A stretch of DNA of 64,000 bases from Brevibacillus porteri (lineage in GTDB: Bacteria > Bacillota > Bacilli > Brevibacillales > Brevibacillaceae), in contig NZ_PXZO01000027.1 in assembly GCF_003013475.1 (NCBI RefSeq), forward strand, positions 1-64,000, given 5' to 3'. Under the pieces are notes generated by a model that worked only from the letters and a program-made list of their open reading frames with translations, was not told the DNA's origin and did no database searches. A program made the position numbers and the translations under genes. Positions within the stretch are counted from its first letter, which is position 1, and each line of letters starts with the position of its first letter. Below, one piece after another: positions 16,909 through 26,094 of this stretch.

Positions 16909-17748
16909 TTAGAACGCTGGAATAATCGCGCCTTTGTATTCATCTTCAATGAACTTTTTCACTTCAGGTGAGTTCAGTTCTTTCACCAGCTTTTGCATTG
17001 CTTCGGAATCCTTGTTGTCAGGACGAGCTACCAAGAAGTTTGCGTATGGAGAATCTTTATCTTCAATCAACAGAGCGTCTTTGGTTGGAACAAGTTTTGC
17101 TTCCAACGCATAGTTGGTGTTGATCAACGCCAGATCTACTTCTTCCAGAACGCGTGGCAGCATTGCTGCTTCTACTTCTTTGAACTTCAGGTTTTTCTTG
17201 TTCTCAACAACGTCTTTCACTGTACCGCTGATGCCAGCGCCTTCTTTCAGCTTGATCACGCCGTTTTTCTCCAAGAGTGCGAGTGCGCGACCGCTGTTTG
17301 TTGGATCGTTTGGCAGCGCGATAGTTGCGCCATCAGCTAATTCATCCACTGATTTCACTTTTTTGCTGTAAGCGCCGAATGGCTCGATGTGTACAGCCAC
17401 TACTGGCTCCAGGTTCATGTTTTGTCCTTTATTGAAGTCTTCCAGGTAAGGCTTGTGCTGGAAGAAGTTTGCGTCGAGTTGTTTCTCGTTCACTTGAACG
17501 TTAGGTTGTACGTAATCGGTGAACTCTTTGATTTCCAGGTTCACGCCTTGTTCTTTCAGTTTTGGTTGAACGAATTTCAAGATTGCTGCATGTGGAACGG
17601 GAGAAGCGCCTACCTTCAATGTTACTTCCTGTTGTCCGCCTTGTGCGCCACCTTCAGCTGGAGCAGGTGCTGTTTCGGTTTTGCCTCCGCAAGCTGCCAA
17701 AGAAAATGCCAACACAGTAGAAAGTACAGATACGACTAGCTTTTTCAT
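16909..17748 (-). CDS. metQ: Methionine-binding lipoprotein MetQ
   Basis: NlpA-family lipoprotein (279 aa) that delivers D/L-methionine to MetI. It has a signal peptide with lipobox SLAAC (Cys about residue 20), a Gly/Ala/Pro linker, and the family pattern VGASPVPHAAIL, then EFTDYVQPN, NFFQHKPYL and ALPNDPTNSGRAL. It is last in metN-metI-metQ with AAGGGGG before the ATG. The upstream S-box indicates that the operon is for methionine and not another amino acid. Confidence 0.96.
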   Translation of the reverse strand: MKKLVVSVLSTVLAFSLAACGGKTETAPAPAEGGAQGGQQEVTLKVGASPVPHAAILKFVQPKLKEQGVNLEIKEFTDYVQPNVQVNEKQLDANFFQHKPYLEDFNKGQNMNLEPVVAVHIEPFGAYSKKVKSVDELADGATIALPNDPTNSGRALALLEKNGVIKLKEGAGISGTVKDVVENKKNLKFKEVEAAMLPRVLEEVDLALINTNYALEAKLVPTKDALLIEDKDSPYANFLVARPDNKDSEAMQKLVKELNSPEVKKFIEDEYKGAIIPAF

Positions 17749-17807
17749 GAATGATTTCCCCCTTGCATGTATTTGTCTTATTCTTTGATAACTTTTATGG
17801 AAAAATC

Positions 17808-18473
17808 CTACTTACGGCTGAACTTGAGAACCAGACGGTCCCCCAGCGATTGTAAGATCTGTACCATCACCAGCAAAATAACAACAGTCACAATCATGAC
17901 ATCGGTTTGGAAACGTTGATAACCGTATCGGATCGCCAAGTCACCCAGACCACCACCGCCAATTACCCCAGACATTGCAGTGTAGGATACCAGCGTAACC
18001 GTTGTAATTGTAATACCCGCGATCAAGCCTGATCTAGACTCTGGCAAAAGGACATTCCAGACGATCTGCCAATTGGAAGCCCCCATGGATTGTGCGGCCT
18101 CAATCACGCCTTTATCAATCTCACGTAGAGAGGTTTCCACCAAACGTGCGAAAAACGGAGCGGCACCAAATACGAGTGGTGGAATAGCACCCAGTACGCC
18201 GAGTGAGGTTCCTACGATCATTTTCGTCACAGGAATCAGCAAAATCATCAAAATGATAAACGGTACCGAACGCAATACGTTGACAACGAATGATGCGATC
18301 GTATAAAAAGAGCGGTTTTGCAGAAGCTGTCCGCGTGAAGTCAAAAATAGAATGATTCCCAGCGGCAAACCAATCAGGACAGTAAACAGAGTGGAAAAGC
18401 CGAGCATCGTGAGCGTATCCATCGTGCCTACGCCGATTTCAGCCCAATCCACATTTTCGAATGTCCAGTCCAT
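17808..18473 (-). CDS. metI: Methionine ABC transporter permease MetI
   Basis: Membrane channel subunit (221 aa, about five to six helices) of the methionine importer. The permease loop is EAAQSMGASNWQIVWNVLLP, contacting MetN, and the family motif SYTAMSGVIGGGGLGDLA is present. Its ATG follows the metN stop with no gap, and its ribosome site AGAGGTGA lies in the end of metN, so the two are coupled. Confidence 0.96.
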   Translation of the reverse strand: MDWTFENVDWAEIGVGTMDTLTMLGFSTLFTVLIGLPLGIILFLTSRGQLLQNRSFYTIASFVVNVLRSVPFIILMILLIPVTKMIVGTSLGVLGAIPPLVFGAAPFFARLVETSLREIDKGVIEAAQSMGASNWQIVWNVLLPESRSGLIAGITITTVTLVSYTAMSGVIGGGGLGDLAIRYGYQRFQTDVMIVTVVILLVMVQILQSLGDRLVLKFSRK

Positions 18474-19487
18474 TTATATCACCTCTACTTCCAAGCCACG
18501 TTGGCGCAGCGTCTCAATGGTCTTTTGATTCTGTGCGACATCGCCTTCCAGCTCGATCACCAACTGACCATACGGCGTATCCTTCATGCGGGAGATTGTT
18601 CCCTGCAAAATGCTGAACACCGTACCGGTCTCTTGCATCGTTTGGAACAGGATCGGCTGGTACGTTTTTTCTCCGAGGAAGGTGACACGAGCAATCGTGC
18701 GGTTCCCCGAGGCCTTTTCGTGCGCGACTGCTTCACGTAGCTCTGTAGAATCCGCTACTTGTTCCACGAATTCTTGTGTTGTTAGATGCTGCGGACGAAG
18801 GAATACATCCAGTACGTTACCCGACTCGACGATCTTTCCTCCATCAATGACGCCAACACGATCACAAATGGAGCGAATAACGTGCATCTCGTGGGTAATC
18901 AACACAATGGTCAAGCCCAGCTTGCGGTTGATATCCAAGAGCAGTGCCAAAATGGAGTTCGTCGTCTGCGGATCGAGAGCCGATGTAGCTTCGTCACAGA
19001 GTAGCACTTTTGGGTCATTCGCGAGCGCACGGGCGATTCCGACACGCTGCTTTTGTCCGCCAGACAGTTGAGACGGATATTTGTCCTTATGTGCCTCCAA
19101 GCCAACCAGCTTCAGCAGCTCGTTTACTTTCTTATCAATTTCTGCCTTCGGACGCTTTGCCAGCTTAAGCGGAAAAGCGACATTTTCGCCGACTGTTGAA
19201 GAAGACAGCAAGTTGAAGTGCTGAAAAATCATGCCAATTGCGCGGCGCTTTGCTTGCAGCTTCCCTTCATCCAGCTTTGTCAAATCGACGCCGTCGACAA
19301 TAACTTCCCCTGAAGTTGGACGCTCCAGCAAATTGATGCATCGGATCAACGTACTTTTCCCTGCACCAGAGTGTCCGATGATCCCATATATTTCTCCTTG
19401 CTCTATGGAAAGGTCGATCCCCGTTAACGCTGGGATGGTTTTCCCTTGTACTTGATAGCTTTTATGCAAATGACGCAGTTGGATCAA
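18474..19487 (-). CDS. metN: Methionine ABC transporter ATPase MetN
   Basis: ATPase that powers methionine uptake. It has Walker A GHSGAGKST, signature LSGGQKQR, Walker B VLLCDEATSALDP and switch VLITHEMHV, plus the C-terminal NIL regulatory domain (about 260-335) that senses methionine. I favour the TTG at 19487 because GGGAGG is eight bases upstream and the product then begins IQLRHLHK as in other MetN proteins; the GTG at 19496 overlaps the ribosome site. It is about 337 aa and the first gene of the S-box operon. Confidence 0.96.
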   Translation of the reverse strand: MIQLRHLHKSYQVQGKTIPALTGIDLSIEQGEIYGIIGHSGAGKSTLIRCINLLERPTSGEVIVDGVDLTKLDEGKLQAKRRAIGMIFQHFNLLSSSTVGENVAFPLKLAKRPKAEIDKKVNELLKLVGLEAHKDKYPSQLSGGQKQRVGIARALANDPKVLLCDEATSALDPQTTNSILALLLDINRKLGLTIVLITHEMHVIRSICDRVGVIDGGKIVESGNVLDVFLRPQHLTTQEFVEQVADSTELREAVAHEKASGNRTIARVTFLGEKTYQPILFQTMQETGTVFSILQGTISRMKDTPYGQLVIELEGDVAQNQKTIETLRQRGLEVEVI

Positions 19488-19524
19488 CGCATCCACCTCC
19501 CGACCACAATCTAAATAAAATCAG

Positions 19525-19558
19525 AAAACCCCTTTTTTCATAAACGAAAAAGGGGCTG
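19525..19558 (-). terminator. S-box-controlled terminator upstream of metN
   Basis: Minus-strand stem AGCCCCTTTTTCG / AAAAAAGGGGTT closing a short loop, followed by TTTTCTGATTTTA. It lies between the riboswitch aptamer and metN, so it is the expression platform: high SAM should favour this hairpin. Confidence 0.85.
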
Positions 19559-19587
19559 CAACGCAATGTTATACGTTCGCATCCACC

Positions 19588-19707
19588 CTTCTCATCTATA
19601 CAAGATCCAAACAATCTTGTAGGAATTGGCACCGCGACGTTCATCCGAAAATGAACCGGCTGCCGGGCTTCATAGGGCCTGTCCCTCCGCCTCTCTTGAT
19701 AAGAAAG
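19588..19707 (-). ncRNA. SAM-I riboswitch (S-box) of metNIQ
   Basis: On the minus strand the S-box core is clear: TTATCAAGAGAGG, then GGAGGGAC, GGCCC(T)ATGAAGCCCGGCA, GGTGCCAATTCCTAC, and a closing GATGAGAAG that pairs with the first segment (P1). It binds S-adenosylmethionine and, with the terminator just downstream, turns off metNIQ when SAM is abundant. The match is to the family pattern, by eye. Confidence 0.95.
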
Positions 19708-19759
19708 ATATCTACGTATATTATGTTCGTCTTTTCTATTTCATGATGATACAAAACGG

Positions 19760-19789
19760 ATTATATCCTTTTCGGAAATATCACGTCAA
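19760..19789 (-). promoter_or_regulatory. Sigma-A promoter of the metNIQ leader
   Basis: Minus strand: TTGACG (19784-19789), 18-bp spacer, TATAAT (19760-19765). It sits about 45 bases upstream of the aptamer and just downstream of the gerC-like gene. Confidence 0.8.
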
Positions 19790-19811
19790 TAGTAATAGAA
19801 GGAAAAGTTTT

Positions 19812-20972
19812 TTAATCCATGACGCCGTTGCGGATGATGGTTGACTTTACGTGAAAGCGAAATGTCGCGTCCTGAAACATCTTCCGCCATTCCGCCTGCG
19901 TCATGTTTGCCATCCCTCTTCTATTTGAACGATAGATCGAGCCGAAGCCGGTTGGGTCAACATCGAGGCTCTTCAGTTTGCTTATCAGTTTATGCAATTC
20001 TTTTTCAAGCTCTTTCTCCAGGCCATGTTCCATAATTTTCATCAGCTTGGCATTTTCTAGCTTTAGCGGGATGGTTAACTCCAAAATTCGAGCATGCAAC
20101 TCGACATGAATATCGAAGATCGGTGGGGATACTTGGCTTAGTTTGATTTTCGAATGGCTGGAAATTGTATCGAAAACGAGCTGCACTTGGTCTTTTTTGC
20201 TGTTGTGGTTTTTGGGTGACTCCCCAAAAATAGCAACAGGAACAGAAGTATCATAGCTGCCGATGCGGAACTTTCCGTGGATAAGTTTGAGTAGAAAGGC
20301 TTCCTTGGGTGTAACCCATGACACATAACGATCACCTTTGAATAAGGCGATGCCTTTGATTTTCAGTTCATTTCCCTTTCTTTCTATGTACGGCATGACC
20401 GGGTCGATCCCTTTTTCATAGTAAGCCCGGAAAAACTCATGCATGGTCGAAGAAGGAATTTTTTCCCCACGGATATTTTGCTCAATCAAACGATACAGGT
20501 AGATTCCAATATTCCCTTGTTCTGAATAAGGATACGTCAGCATATCATATGTTTCGCCTGCAAACACACAAAGATAAATCCTGCTAGAAAGGGACGAGTC
20601 CCGATACAACGTGTCAATGATGCTGCCAAGTCCCTTCTTTGCAAAGTTTTCACTGTAGAGGGCAACACGAATTTGCCCACCCAATACTCTTTTGTCTGAT
20701 TGCAAATTCATCTTATCCCGGATTCCTTTGCTGGTTTCCCCTGTGGCTGATAAGATCTGTATCTTATTCCTTGCCTCTGGATTAATGGAAGGCATGACAG
20801 ACGTCCCGCGAATTTTGCCATCTTTCAACAGATCATAGCCGACAGCCGTTGCAAGTCCTGTCTCATCGAAAATTTGCCGATCCGAGCAGCCTGTTACAAT
20901 CAAGATGCCCGAACACCACAGCGCCAAAAACCGCTTCAACAAGGGCATCGCGTATTTTCGATCATGTCGCAT
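19812..20972 (-). CDS. gerC: Spore germination receptor lipoprotein, GerC subunit
   Basis: Ger(x)C-family lipoprotein (386 aa) anchored in the spore inner membrane; third subunit of a nutrient receptor. It has signal peptide and lipobox VTGC (Cys about residue 28) followed by DRQIFDETGLATAVGYD. The ATG at 20972 overlaps the stop of the GerB gene (TGATG), so it is coupled; the open frame extends to 21092 but there it only shadows the upstream gene. The C-terminal domain with KLEN and FHVKSTIIRNGVMD is typical. The ligand cannot be told from sequence. Confidence 0.92.
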   Translation of the reverse strand: MRHDRKYAMPLLKRFLALWCSGILIVTGCSDRQIFDETGLATAVGYDLLKDGKIRGTSVMPSINPEARNKIQILSATGETSKGIRDKMNLQSDKRVLGGQIRVALYSENFAKKGLGSIIDTLYRDSSLSSRIYLCVFAGETYDMLTYPYSEQGNIGIYLYRLIEQNIRGEKIPSSTMHEFFRAYYEKGIDPVMPYIERKGNELKIKGIALFKGDRYVSWVTPKEAFLLKLIHGKFRIGSYDTSVPVAIFGESPKNHNSKKDQVQLVFDTISSHSKIKLSQVSPPIFDIHVELHARILELTIPLKLENAKLMKIMEHGLEKELEKELHKLISKLKSLDVDPTGFGSIYRSNRRGMANMTQAEWRKMFQDATFRFHVKSTIIRNGVMD

Positions 20973-22096
20973 CAGGCACTTTCCCCTTTGCTCGTCGATT
21001 TCGCCGGTTGCGTTCGCTGCTTTAGCAGAACCATGATGTACAAAAAATAGGGGTACAGGAATGCAACATACATACTCGTTGTCCCATACCAATCATTGAT
21101 CATATTCATCTCCAGCCTTGTAAACACCGTCAATGAAGTAATATAGATCAGGGGCATAATCCAATTCAACGATGTTCGCAAGTTGAATCCGAAGAGGCGT
21201 TTGAGTCCACGTGCAGAGCACCACAAATACAACATAATATTAGGCAAGATGACGATGAGCCACAAAGAAATGACAACCAGCTCGAACCTTTCCAGAACGG
21301 GGAGGTACACCATCTTGTGCAGATTGAGTGTCGCCCAGATCGTCCGCATAAGCTGACCCTGACTAAAGAAGACCAGGGACACGAGCATGATAAGCAAATA
21401 GGCCAGATACGTCACCAGCACCGCCCACTGGGTACTTTTGTTGACCCTATCTTTATTTTCTACAAAGGGGTAAACCACGTAGATCACCTCAAAGCCAACA
21501 CTGGTCAAAGACATGGCCAGCATTCCGTTGAAAAGGTTCTCCAAACTGCTGTCCATGATCGGAAACAAATACTCCCAATGCGCGTATTGCAGCGGAAAAT
21601 AAAGATCACATAAAAGCCAGATCGTTACCGCAATCGAAAAAAACGTATATCCGGCTACTACTCTAATCCCCCCCACAATGGTGTAATACACGAGAAACAA
21701 GATGATTCCAGACAAAATCCACGTAGGCAAATTCGGAAACACCCATGTTTGGACCACTTCGATGTAGTTGCGCAGAATAACTCCCGCCGATATAAAAAAA
21801 TAAGTCAAATAAAGGAGGCTAATGCCTGTTCCAAGCCACCTTCCATACACATCTTCTTGAATCCCGTACAGATCGGCTGAAGGGTATTTTTGTAAGGTCT
21901 TGATAATGATCCAGACCGTGACATGAGTAATCAAGCCAGCAAGTATGACCGAAATCCAGGCATCATGCCCTGCTTCCTTGGCAATGATTCGTTGAAAGCC
22001 CAGGACACCCATCCCAACTTGAGTGCCATGCACCAGAACCCCGGCAAGAAATGCTGATATCGTATTGCTCTTCGTTACATTCAAATTGATCTTCAT
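20972..22096 (-). CDS. gerB: Spore germination receptor permease, GerB subunit
   Basis: GerAB-family membrane protein (374 aa, about ten helices) of the amino acid-polyamine-organocation fold. It is thought to bind the germinant (often an amino acid) directly. Features include the GVLVHGTQVGMGVLGFQRII start region and VSLVFFSQGQLMR. It follows the GerA gene by 11 bases with GAGGCGG before the ATG, and overlaps the GerC start. Confidence 0.93.
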   Translation of the reverse strand: MKINLNVTKSNTISAFLAGVLVHGTQVGMGVLGFQRIIAKEAGHDAWISVILAGLITHVTVWIIIKTLQKYPSADLYGIQEDVYGRWLGTGISLLYLTYFFISAGVILRNYIEVVQTWVFPNLPTWILSGIILFLVYYTIVGGIRVVAGYTFFSIAVTIWLLCDLYFPLQYAHWEYLFPIMDSSLENLFNGMLAMSLTSVGFEVIYVVYPFVENKDRVNKSTQWAVLVTYLAYLLIMLVSLVFFSQGQLMRTIWATLNLHKMVYLPVLERFELVVISLWLIVILPNIMLYLWCSARGLKRLFGFNLRTSLNWIMPLIYITSLTVFTRLEMNMINDWYGTTSMYVAFLYPYFLYIMVLLKQRTQPAKSTSKGESA

Positions 22097-22107
22097 AGCC
22101 GCCTCGC

Positions 22108-23559
22108 TTACTCGTCAATGTCTTTCTTCTCTTTGGCTTTGTCTCTGTCAAAACGCGATATTCGTTTTGGATTAAAAAACTTGAGGCGTTCCGAAAGGGA
22201 GGATAAGGGAGCGCGTATAAAGCCATCCTTCCAATCTGAAAATCGGACGGGATATATAGGGTACATATACGGACGCCCCAAGCTAGTCTGACGTAGCAAA
22301 TGGCTAGCTAGAAAGCTAAATCCGACTACAATGCCTAATGCACCCAGCACACCTGCCAGCAAAATCATCGGAAAACGAACCACCCGGATTGTAGAACCGA
22401 TCATATAGCTAGGCGCGATAAAGGATGACAAAGCCCCGAGGGCAACAATAATAATCAAGATATTGCTGGTGAATCCAGCCTGAACGATGGCTTGTCCGAT
22501 AACAATACCGCCCACGATACCAATCGTCTGACCGACCTTGGTCGGCAGCCTCGCTCCCGCTTCCCGCAAAAGCTCAATGATCAGCTCCATCAAAATGGCC
22601 TCCCACAGTGGTGGAAAAGGTACCCGAGAGCGCGATTGCGCGAGCGAAAGCAACAGATCAGCCGGAATCATCTCGTAATGATAGGTCAGAGCTGCCACAT
22701 AAATCGGTGTCAGCATCAGGGACAAAATCATGGCAAAGATGCGCATGAGCCTGTTGAAGGTAGCAAGACTCCAACGCAAGTAATAGTCATCTGGCGACTG
22801 AAAAAATTGCAAGAGGGTGGTTGGCCCGAGCAAAGCGAACGGGCTCCCCTCCACGAGTATGGCAATCTGTCCTTGGCGCAAACCGTGTATGACACGGTCT
22901 GGACGCTCTGTTTGCTGAAGAGTAGGAAATAATGATTTCTCATTGTCTGCGATATGCTGAGCCAGTATGGTAGAATCCAGAGTGGTGTCCAATTCCAGAT
23001 CATCAATCCGTTGACGCACCGTATTCACATTTTCCTCATCGGCCGTCCCGCTCAAATACAGTATTGATACATTCATCGGTATTCTTTTTCCCACGCTCAA
23101 TCGTTCATGGAACAACCTTGGGGTAGACATATATTTGCGAATGATGCAGATGTTCACGTTCAGTTCTTCTACAAAGGCGATCTGTGGGCCTAGTACAACG
23201 GTTTCGATTTCGGGCGCTTGAATGCTTCTGCCAACCGTGCCATCACTAGGGAACGACAAGCCGTAGGACGAGTCCTCCACTTGAATGACAATATGACCGC
23301 TGAGTAAACGTTCAATGGCTTCCCCTTCATCAAAAACCCGGTTGCTGCTAGACGCTCCTAGGTGCCGAGCAATTTCCTCCACTCCGCTTTCTTCCAAACA
23401 AATCTCACGTAGCTTCGGAATGAGCTCACTGTAAACAACCTTGGCATCCGCCATGGTCGATAAATAGAAAAGTCGCACGCGGTCTTCAGGCTCATCGATA
23501 TGTTCAGTGACCAAGTCGCTCGTATGTGTAAACCAATTGCGTGCACTCTCCCGATCCAT
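22108..23559 (-). CDS. gerA: Spore germination receptor, GerA subunit
   Basis: GerA-type receptor subunit (483 aa from the ATG at 23559 with TGAGGTGA upstream). It has an N-terminal soluble domain (about 1-260), the TEDxxR-like segment TERPDRVIHGLRQGQIAILV at about 240, four to five membrane helices with EMIPADLLLSLAQSRSRVPFPP and GGIVIGQAIVQAG, and a basic cytoplasmic tail. The frame is open to 23766 but that part lies inside the LCP gene and past its terminator. Three-gene order A-B-C matches germinant receptor operons, normally expressed late in the forespore. I did not find a convincing sigma-G promoter in the 70-bp gap. Confidence 0.93.
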   Translation of the reverse strand: MDRESARNWFTHTSDLVTEHIDEPEDRVRLFYLSTMADAKVVYSELIPKLREICLEESGVEEIARHLGASSSNRVFDEGEAIERLLSGHIVIQVEDSSYGLSFPSDGTVGRSIQAPEIETVVLGPQIAFVEELNVNICIIRKYMSTPRLFHERLSVGKRIPMNVSILYLSGTADEENVNTVRQRIDDLELDTTLDSTILAQHIADNEKSLFPTLQQTERPDRVIHGLRQGQIAILVEGSPFALLGPTTLLQFFQSPDDYYLRWSLATFNRLMRIFAMILSLMLTPIYVAALTYHYEMIPADLLLSLAQSRSRVPFPPLWEAILMELIIELLREAGARLPTKVGQTIGIVGGIVIGQAIVQAGFTSNILIIIVALGALSSFIAPSYMIGSTIRVVRFPMILLAGVLGALGIVVGFSFLASHLLRQTSLGRPYMYPIYPVRFSDWKDGFIRAPLSSLSERLKFFNPKRISRFDRDKAKEKKDIDE

Positions 23560-23613
23560 CGACACTGTCACCTCAGCACGTAGAAAATCATGGTTAGTCT
23601 TTCCTAAAAAACA

Positions 23614-23644
23614 CAAAAAAACAGCACGCTTAGTTTTGCGTGCT
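23614..23644 (-). terminator. Terminator of the LCP gene, overlapping its stop codon
   Basis: Stem AGCACGC/GCGTGCT with a loop containing the TAA stop of the LCP gene, then a T-run. Termination starts within the last codons. Confidence 0.88.
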
Positions 23645-24616
23645 GCTTTTCTTTTCTCCCACAGGTTGATCTGTTGCTTCTGTAGGAGGTGCGATTTTTT
23701 CTTGGACAAACGACTGAACCTGATCGACATCTGGAACCAGAACGGAGCCTGCGCGGTGCGATTCACGGAACATCCCCATTGGCGGCAATTGATAATTGCC
23801 TGGCTCTAACGTATTCAATTTTAATCCGAGTGAAGACAGCTTCAGCATGTCCATTGAGCTAATATTGGTTTGCACATATGGTGTTACTTCCTTCAAAATC
23901 GTAGGAAGCTGCATCAGCGTCGTACCATTCTTCATCTGATCGACGACTGCCGTCATTAATTTCCGCTGACGCTCTGTCCGTGTATAATCGGAGGTCGCAT
24001 CATGACGGAAACGAACATATTGCAAGGCTTTGTCTCCATCCAGCTTTTGCAGACCCTTTTTCAGATTAATATCGTACGCACCTTTGTCTGTCGGGTCATG
24101 ATAATACATATTTTTTTCTACATCGATCTCGACTCCGCCCACTGCATCAATCAGAGCCTTAAAGCCTTCAAAGTCAGTAATCACGTAACGATCTACTGGA
24201 ATTCCAGTGAACTGACTAACCGTTTCCATTGCCAGCTCAGGTCCACCCTCTACAATCGCAGAGTTGATCCGCGAGCTACCTCTTCCGGGAATATCTACAT
24301 ACGTATCACGCAGGATTGAAAACATGTCATAACGTTTCCCCGTAGGATCGATGCTGACCAGCATCATGGAGTCAGAACGAGGAAGCCCGTTATTTTTCAT
24401 TCCTCTGCGGTCTACTCCCATCAGCAGGATATTAACACGTTCCTTGCCATCCCACTCTGGTATTTCTGCTGCTTTGGTGGGATTCCCACCACTAGGCGGT
24501 GCGATGTTAGGCTCTTGAATATTTTGAGCAAATTGATAAAAAGAGTATCCGTAGTATCCAGCTGTCGTAGCCATCACGACAAGCAAAAGAAGCAACACTC
24601 GTTTCCATATTTTCAT
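23630..24616 (-). CDS. LCP (LytR-CpsA-Psr) family wall-polymer ligase
   Basis: Membrane-anchored enzyme (328 aa) that attaches teichoic-acid-like or other anionic polymers from undecaprenyl pyrophosphate to peptidoglycan. It has one N-terminal membrane helix (about 5-25), then the LCP domain: VNILLMGVDRRG, RSDSMMLVSIDP, ILRDTYVDIPGRGSSRINSA and QYVRFRHDATSDYTRTERQ, with the conserved Arg/Asp residues. I take the ATG at 24616, which has AAAGGTGG five bases upstream; a GTG at 24625 overlaps that site. An inverted repeat covers its promoter region. Confidence 0.95.
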   Translation of the reverse strand: MKIWKRVLLLLLVVMATTAGYYGYSFYQFAQNIQEPNIAPPSGGNPTKAAEIPEWDGKERVNILLMGVDRRGMKNNGLPRSDSMMLVSIDPTGKRYDMFSILRDTYVDIPGRGSSRINSAIVEGGPELAMETVSQFTGIPVDRYVITDFEGFKALIDAVGGVEIDVEKNMYYHDPTDKGAYDINLKKGLQKLDGDKALQYVRFRHDATSDYTRTERQRKLMTAVVDQMKNGTTLMQLPTILKEVTPYVQTNISSMDMLKLSSLGLKLNTLEPGNYQLPPMGMFRESHRAGSVLVPDVDQVQSFVQEKIAPPTEATDQPVGEKKSSTQN

Positions 24617-24658
24617 AAAGTCCACCTTTATTCTCTATATCCTCAGTTAATGTCATCT

Positions 24659-24699
24659 CTCCACTTTGTCTAGTATACTCGAATTCGACAAAAGTGGAG
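24659..24699. promoter_or_regulatory. Inverted repeat upstream of the LCP gene (candidate operator)
   Basis: CTCCACTTTGTC (24659-24670) and GACAAAAGTGGAG (24687-24699) form 12-bp arms with one inserted base, 16 bases apart. Between them on the minus strand lies TATACT, a good -10 for the LCP gene. The placement suggests a repressor site; the regulator is unknown. Confidence 0.5.
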
Positions 24700-24740
24700 C
24701 AGCCTTTATTTGGGTACCTGTGACATTATATACATTTTAA

Positions 24741-24769
24741 TTTACAAAGTTTAGAATGTTCGCTATACT
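24741..24769 (+). promoter_or_regulatory. Sigma-A promoter of the MFS gene
   Basis: TTTACA (24741-24746), 17-bp spacer, TATACT (24764-24769), 33 bases upstream of the GTG start. Confidence 0.75.
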
Positions 24770-24802
24770 ATTCTTATCCTTAATGGTAAGGGGTGTATTC
24801 GC

Positions 24803-26035
24803 GTGATATCACCATCAGCTTTCCTCAATCGCTATCCACGTGAGGCCATTTTCTTCCTCATCGCCAGCTTCATTAACTCCTCCGGGAGCGCCTTCATGTG
24901 GCCACTTACTACCTTATACGTACATACCATTTTGCAACGCTCGATGACAGAAGCTGGATTCGTCTTGATGATCCAATCTCTGGCCGGAATCTTTGGCCAA
25001 TTCATCGGCGGATCGTTATTTCATCGACTAGGTGCCAAGCGTCTTATTGTCGGCGCATTGATTATTCAAGGACTTATTCAATTTTCCATTCCTTTCGTTC
25101 AGAGCTGGCCTGTCTACCTGATACTCATGATGGGGCTTGGCTTTACGTTCAACCTGTCGTTTCCTGCCATTCAGGCATTTATCGGTTTTCGCTGGAAAGA
25201 ACAGCGTCGAGAATTGTTTAACATCGTCTATGTCGGAAACAACCTCGGGATGGCAATCGGTACCGCGTTGGCTGGAGTCATTGCCACTTTATCCTTCCAG
25301 CTTACTTTTTGGTTCAACAGTACGAGCACCTTATTGTTTGCCCTGTTCTTCTTCCTTTTTATGAAGAATATTTCTCATCAAGAGCTGGTCGGAGAGCAAC
25401 AGGAAGAAAAGCAAAAACACCGCGAGAAAAACAACTTTACCCTGTTATTACGCTACCAATTGTACTTGTTTATGGCATTAGGCGCAGCACTCATTTTCTT
25501 TTCCAATACGGTATGGAACACAGGCGTCGCTCCTTATATTACCGAGCAGGGGATGCCTCTGTCTTCATATAGCTGGCTGTGGACCATCAACGGTATCATC
25601 ATTTTTGCTGGGCAACCCATCACGTCCTGGATCAAGCGGCTCGTGAATCAGAGCTTGTCTGCTCAACTCGTCGTTAGTGCTATCGCGTATGCTGTCGGTT
25701 TTGGGTGTATGCTCGCCTACCACGGTAGTTATTACGCATTTGTTGTCGGAATGGTTATCACTACATTTGGAGAAATGCTCATCTCGCCCACTATTCCTAC
25801 TTTTATATCGGAAAAAACTGGGGAGAATGCACCGTTTTATTTGGGAGTCGTAGGGGCGATCACAACTGGCGGGAGACTGCTGGGGCCTTTGGCTATGGGG
25901 TTCATGTACGACCAAGGTGGAATTAATCCAACCCTGTTCTTGGCAACGCTTGTCTCTGCGGGTTCGGTCCTGCTCTGTCTGTTACATGCTTATTTTCATC
26001 GGGAAAACCGAACTGAGATTGAAGCTAAATACTGA
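24803..26035 (+). CDS. MFS transporter (multidrug-efflux-like)
   Basis: Inner-membrane proton-driven transporter, 410 aa with about twelve helices. The loop 2-3 signature is GQFIGGSLFHRLGAKRLIVG and a PTIPTFISEKTG segment lies in the second half, in a position used by many drug:H+ antiporters. The start is a GTG with AAGGGGTG upstream. It is transcribed alone and divergently from the LCP gene. The substrate cannot be predicted. Confidence 0.9.
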   Translation: MISPSAFLNRYPREAIFFLIASFINSSGSAFMWPLTTLYVHTILQRSMTEAGFVLMIQSLAGIFGQFIGGSLFHRLGAKRLIVGALIIQGLIQFSIPFVQSWPVYLILMMGLGFTFNLSFPAIQAFIGFRWKEQRRELFNIVYVGNNLGMAIGTALAGVIATLSFQLTFWFNSTSTLLFALFFFLFMKNISHQELVGEQQEEKQKHREKNNFTLLLRYQLYLFMALGAALIFFSNTVWNTGVAPYITEQGMPLSSYSWLWTINGIIIFAGQPITSWIKRLVNQSLSAQLVVSAIAYAVGFGCMLAYHGSYYAFVVGMVITTFGEMLISPTIPTFISEKTGENAPFYLGVVGAITTGGRLLGPLAMGFMYDQGGINPTLFLATLVSAGSVLLCLLHAYFHRENRTEIEAKY

Positions 26036-26048
26036 TTTAAACTGCAAA

Positions 26049-26084
26049 GAAGCCGCCCGATCCTTTTACAGGACCGAGCGGCTT
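26049..26084. terminator. Bidirectional terminator between MFS and anti-sigma genes
   Basis: Stem AAGCCGC/GCGGCTT extended by inner CG-TCC/GGA-CG pairing around TTTTACA; serves both converging genes. Confidence 0.75.
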
Positions 26085-26094
26085 GTTCATTACA

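Noticed and set aside
23560-23629. Sigma-G promoter for the ger operon
   Set aside because: Expected for such genes, but no convincing -35/-10 pair was seen in the 70-bp gap after the LCP terminator.
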